NCBI GenBank assembly: GCA_016868515.1
Contig: VGGM01000028.1
Span: forward strand, 1 to 9,488
Reading direction: 5' to 3'
Source: Bacteroidota bacterium
GTDB taxonomy: Bacteria; Bacteroidota; Bacteroidia; Bacteroidales; VadinHA17
Length of the DNA stretch: 9,488 bases
This document shows positions 7,082-9,488 of the stretch, one piece after another (the first letter of the stretch is position 1; every line of letters starts with the position of its first letter). Under the pieces are notes generated by a model. It was not told where the DNA came from and ran no database searches. It saw only the letters and a list, made by a program, of their open reading frames with translations. The translations under genes and the position numbers were made by a program.

Positions 7082-8413
7082 TTATTTCCTGAACCGGACA
7101 GTTGTTCTCTCGTTTATCCAGCCCTTAACGGTGTAAGGTACTCCCTCTTCATAAATTCCGATAAAGAATGCATCGTCTTTCTTGGGAAAGTTGGCCTGGC
7201 ATGATTCAATGCTTTCATTAGCCTTATCGGCAAGCTGAGGATCAAGTGTTTTTGCTTTAACAAAGTAATCAACAGCAATCCAGTAAACGGTTCGGCTCTC
7301 AAAGTCATCGTCGCTGATCTTTGTTGAAGCATATGCTGAACCGATTATGAGGTGAGCAGTACCGTTGTTGGGGTTATACTGAATAGCCTGTTTCGCATAG
7401 TCTCTTGCTTTAATATTGTCACTGTTTGAAAGTTCAATTGTGGCAAGAGCTGTAAGGTACTGGGACTTGTTCATCGGGTCGGCCTCAAGCTCAACAGCTT
7501 CGAGGTAGTACTTCTCGCCCTCGGCTATGTTCTTTCTGGCCACGCTCATGGTTGCAAGGTTATAAGCAGCCACAGCTGATTTCTCCAGCTGGTAAAGGTT
7601 TTTGACGCTTTCCATGTAGAGGTCGGAGTCGGTACAGCCTGCGTTTACAAGGAGGCTGATTACTTTTTTCAGCAGCATGACATCTTCGGGTTTCTCCCTT
7701 ACCTGGGGGGTAAAGAGGGGAATAAGATTCTGGCAGGTAGCCAGTCCGCTCTGGCGGAAAAGGTATTCTGCCATGTCCTTCGACCCCTGAAGCCCGTTCA
7801 TTGAAGGATTTGCAGCCGATAGCCTGTCGAAGATGTCAATTATGGTTGCATAGTCATTCACCACATCCTCCTGCTTTATTCTTTTTGTGGCATACAGGTT
7901 AACGGAGTTGTTCATCTGGGCAACGAGTACCTGGTTGTCAACCATGGCAGGATTATCCTTTATGTAGCTCCCCAGTATTTTGTATGATTCAAGCATAAGT
8001 TCGGGAAACTGCTGGCTGTATTGCTGCATGAAGAATGCCTTTCTGAAGTCCCATGTATGTTTTTCACCGAAGTATTCACTTCGCTTGTCGAGTATCATAA
8101 AAAGGGTATCGAGGTATGCTTTGTCTTTGGTTTTATCATAGAAAGTCTGAAACATTACCTGTCCCCTTCTGTAAATATTATCAGAAGAGGCAGGACAGTA
8201 GTTATAGTTCTGTCTCCAGAAGGTGACTGCCATGTCGAAATTCTTCTGGTCGTAATACCCGGCGTAGAGGGACTGGTTCTTAAGACACTCCATGCTGTCG
8301 GCCGGGGTAGGACCAAACTTCCAGGTGGGTTTGACATCCTGTGCGCTGGCCGAACTGATAACCAGGGCAGCCAGAAAAGCTACTGTCAGGATTCCGTGTA
8401 ATGTTGCTTTCAT
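7082..8413 (-). CDS. Secreted tetratricopeptide (TPR) repeat protein
   Basis: A 443-residue protein with a classic signal peptide: basic start (MKATLHG), hydrophobic core and a probable cut after A24 (SASA|QDV), so it is predicted to be periplasmic. The rest is almost wholly alpha-helical with TPR-like helix pairs. The clearest are near residues 280-370: AVAAYNLATMSVARKNIAEG, a second unit around YLTALATIELSN, then ARDYAKQAIQYNPNNGTAHL and FVKAKTLDPQLAD. The N-terminal part (30-250) is helical with weaker repeats. The extreme C-terminus (GVPYTVKGWINERTTVRFRK) looks like a beta-rich or extended tail and may be a docking element. TPR proteins usually act as protein-binding scaffolds. Its place between a beta-barrel gene and lptC, with gaps of 21 and 2 bases, suggests a role in outer-membrane or LPS assembly. 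That role is inference; no catalytic motif is seen. Confidence 0.85.
   Translation of the reverse strand: MKATLHGILTVAFLAALVISSASAQDVKPTWKFGPTPADSMECLKNQSLYAGYYDQKNFDMAVTFWRQNYNYCPASSDNIYRRGQVMFQTFYDKTKDKAYLDTLFMILDKRSEYFGEKHTWDFRKAFFMQQYSQQFPELMLESYKILGSYIKDNPAMVDNQVLVAQMNNSVNLYATKRIKQEDVVNDYATIIDIFDRLSAANPSMNGLQGSKDMAEYLFRQSGLATCQNLIPLFTPQVREKPEDVMLLKKVISLLVNAGCTDSDLYMESVKNLYQLEKSAVAAYNLATMSVARKNIAEGEKYYLEAVELEADPMNKSQYLTALATIELSNSDNIKARDYAKQAIQYNPNNGTAHLIIGSAYASTKISDDDFESRTVYWIAVDYFVKAKTLDPQLADKANESIESCQANFPKKDDAFFIGIYEEGVPYTVKGWINERTTVRFRK
7087..7090 (-). promoter_or_regulatory. Shine-Dalgarno AGGA that sets the GTG start of lptC
   Basis: On the - strand AGGA is followed by seven bases and then GTG at 7079. 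The site overlaps the last codons of the TPR gene. It supports GTG as the true lptC start, because no ATG is available in frame, and it is clearer than most ribosome sites in this window. Confidence 0.55.
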
Positions 8414-8434
8414 TCTCTATTTATTTATTGTTCA

Positions 8435-9487
8435 TTATTCATATTTTGCTTTAAGGAACCAGTAGTCGTACAGGTTAAGGCTCAATCCTATCGTAAAACA
8501 GTTTTCCCGGTGCAACCCGTTGCTCAAAGATCCTCCCCGCGTAGTCCAGTCGACATACATGTTGAGTTTCGACCAGGAGCGGGCCATTGGAATACCTGCT
8601 CCAAAAGTAATGCCAAACTCTTTAAGTTGCTCACCATTGAGAACCAGGTAGTTTTCAGTGACATGACCGCCAAGCCTGTAATCTACCCTGTTGAGGAAGT
8701 TATAAATTGAAAACCTGTCGGGGGTGTATTCGATTCCGGCCCTGAGAGAACTTGTTGATGCGAGTGTTCCGTTTGAGCCATAAACTGAGGCATTATCCCA
8801 GTCTGTTTTACTAAATTCAGCAGCGGCGGTGAATTTATCTTTCACAACGTATGAGAGACCGGCCCCGAAAGAGAAGGGGAGTCTGACACTGCCTCCGGCC
8901 ACTGATTCCTGGGTAACAGTATCGGGTGAATATGGCGGAAGAGAATAATTTGTGAATCGGAGGAAGATATTCCGGTAATCTGACTTGAGACTAGTTGCGA
9001 ATTCGTATGTGAGAGCAGGTGTAATGTATTGTTTTTCATTGAGCCTGATTTTATACTGAACACCTGTGCCGATGCTCATGCCGTGCATCTTCAGGCTCTC
9101 TTCGAACCGGCTGTTGAAGAGGGTGGCATCTGATTCAAAGTAGTGCTCGTTGATTCTGTTCACCGATCCGAAAATCAGATTAAGGTTAAGGCCAACCGAT
9201 AGTCCGGTGATCAATTCGGCCCCGGTTCCCACAAAGGCTTTGGTGAAACCGCCGGCACCCTTATGTGATATGATTATTGAGCCGGCAACGGGGTCGTAGT
9301 CAGGATCATTCTCGTCAATGTTTCTTGAAATGTAATAGTATCCGTTGCTGTAAGGAGTCAGGCCGGCCGAAAAGCCAATCCCTTTCGTTATGGGGAGTGA
9401 AATTACCATATGGTCGAAATTCATATCCTCACTGAAATGGCTGTTGCTCTCATTCTTAAGAAAAGCCATACCATAATCGGCCCCAAA
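8435..9487 (-). CDS. Outer-membrane beta-barrel protein (FadL/OmpP1-like, 5' end missing)
   Basis: About 350 residues are visible. The frame runs off the window edge at 9487, so the N-terminus and signal peptide lie outside, and the ATG at 9469 is internal. The sequence is an alternating polar/hydrophobic pattern of many amphipathic beta strands with aromatic girdle residues, for example ISLPITKGIGFSAGLTPYS, YKIRLNEKQYITPALTYEF, LPFSFGAGLSYVVKDKFT and FTIGLSLNLYDYWFLKAKYE. The C-terminal strand is the expected insertion signal region, although the last residue is E rather than an aromatic. The overall look fits the FadL/OmpP1-like barrel often found in Bacteroidota envelope operons; transport of a hydrophobic substrate would be a guess. 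Two stop codons stand in tandem (TAA TGA). The TPR gene follows after 21 bases, so the two are probably co-transcribed. Confidence 0.82.
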   Translation of the reverse strand, partial: FGADYGMAFLKNESNSHFSEDMNFDHMVISLPITKGIGFSAGLTPYSNGYYYISRNIDENDPDYDPVAGSIIISHKGAGGFTKAFVGTGAELITGLSVGLNLNLIFGSVNRINEHYFESDATLFNSRFEESLKMHGMSIGTGVQYKIRLNEKQYITPALTYEFATSLKSDYRNIFLRFTNYSLPPYSPDTVTQESVAGGSVRLPFSFGAGLSYVVKDKFTAAAEFSKTDWDNASVYGSNGTLASTSSLRAGIEYTPDRFSIYNFLNRVDYRLGGHVTENYLVLNGEQLKEFGITFGAGIPMARSWSKLNMYVDWTTRGGSLSNGLHRENCFTIGLSLNLYDYWFLKAKYE

Positions 9488-9488
9488 G

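Noticed and set aside
8021..8401. A 126-codon + strand frame opposite the TPR gene
   Set aside because: It is the mirror of the signal peptide and early helices of a supported gene and resembles no protein family.
1..9488. Mobile element, phage, CRISPR, tRNA, rRNA, toxin-antitoxin or defence genes
   Set aside because: No transposase, integrase, spaced direct repeats, cloverleaf pattern or defence-type domain was seen on either strand; every large open frame is explained by housekeeping or envelope genes.

Overview
The window looks like an ordinary chromosomal segment of a Bacteroidota bacterium, probably of the Bacteroidales or a nearby order. Evidence for this is a type IX secretion (T9SS) type A C-terminal sorting domain, a DUF3109 protein, a Bacteroidota-style LptC lipoprotein, mostly weak Shine-Dalgarno signals, and one good match to the Bacteroidota promoter pattern (TTTG then TAnnTTTG) ahead of a peptidase gene. 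No transposase, integrase, phage gene, CRISPR array, tRNA or rRNA was seen.

Left half, + strand: the 3' part of a large secreted T9SS cargo protein (2-1297) is followed by a strong stem-loop (1335-1377). Next come gpmI, the cofactor-independent phosphoglycerate mutase (1402-2934), and a DUF3109 eight-cysteine protein (2934-3518). These two overlap by one base and are probably co-translated. A 98-base gap holds a weak terminator and a promoter, then a complete cytosolic M20 dipeptidase (3617-4990).

Right half, - strand, converging on the peptidase: read in the direction of transcription, an outer-membrane beta-barrel protein (enters from beyond 9488, ends 8435), a secreted TPR protein (8413-7082), lptC (7079-6510), a 60-residue two-helix membrane protein (6520-6338) and a CNNM/CorC-type membrane protein with CBS domains (6279-5014). 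Spacings are 21, 2, -11 and 58 bases, so this reads as one envelope operon. LptC belongs to the lipopolysaccharide transport bridge. The functions of the barrel, TPR and 60-residue proteins cannot be assigned from sequence, but their position beside lptC suggests cell-envelope roles.

Nothing here amounts to a clearly new defence, mobile or biosynthetic system. The best leads are the envelope operon with its unassigned partners of lptC, a cysteine-free Omp28/thioredoxin-like domain in the T9SS protein, and a long inverted repeat in front of gpmI.
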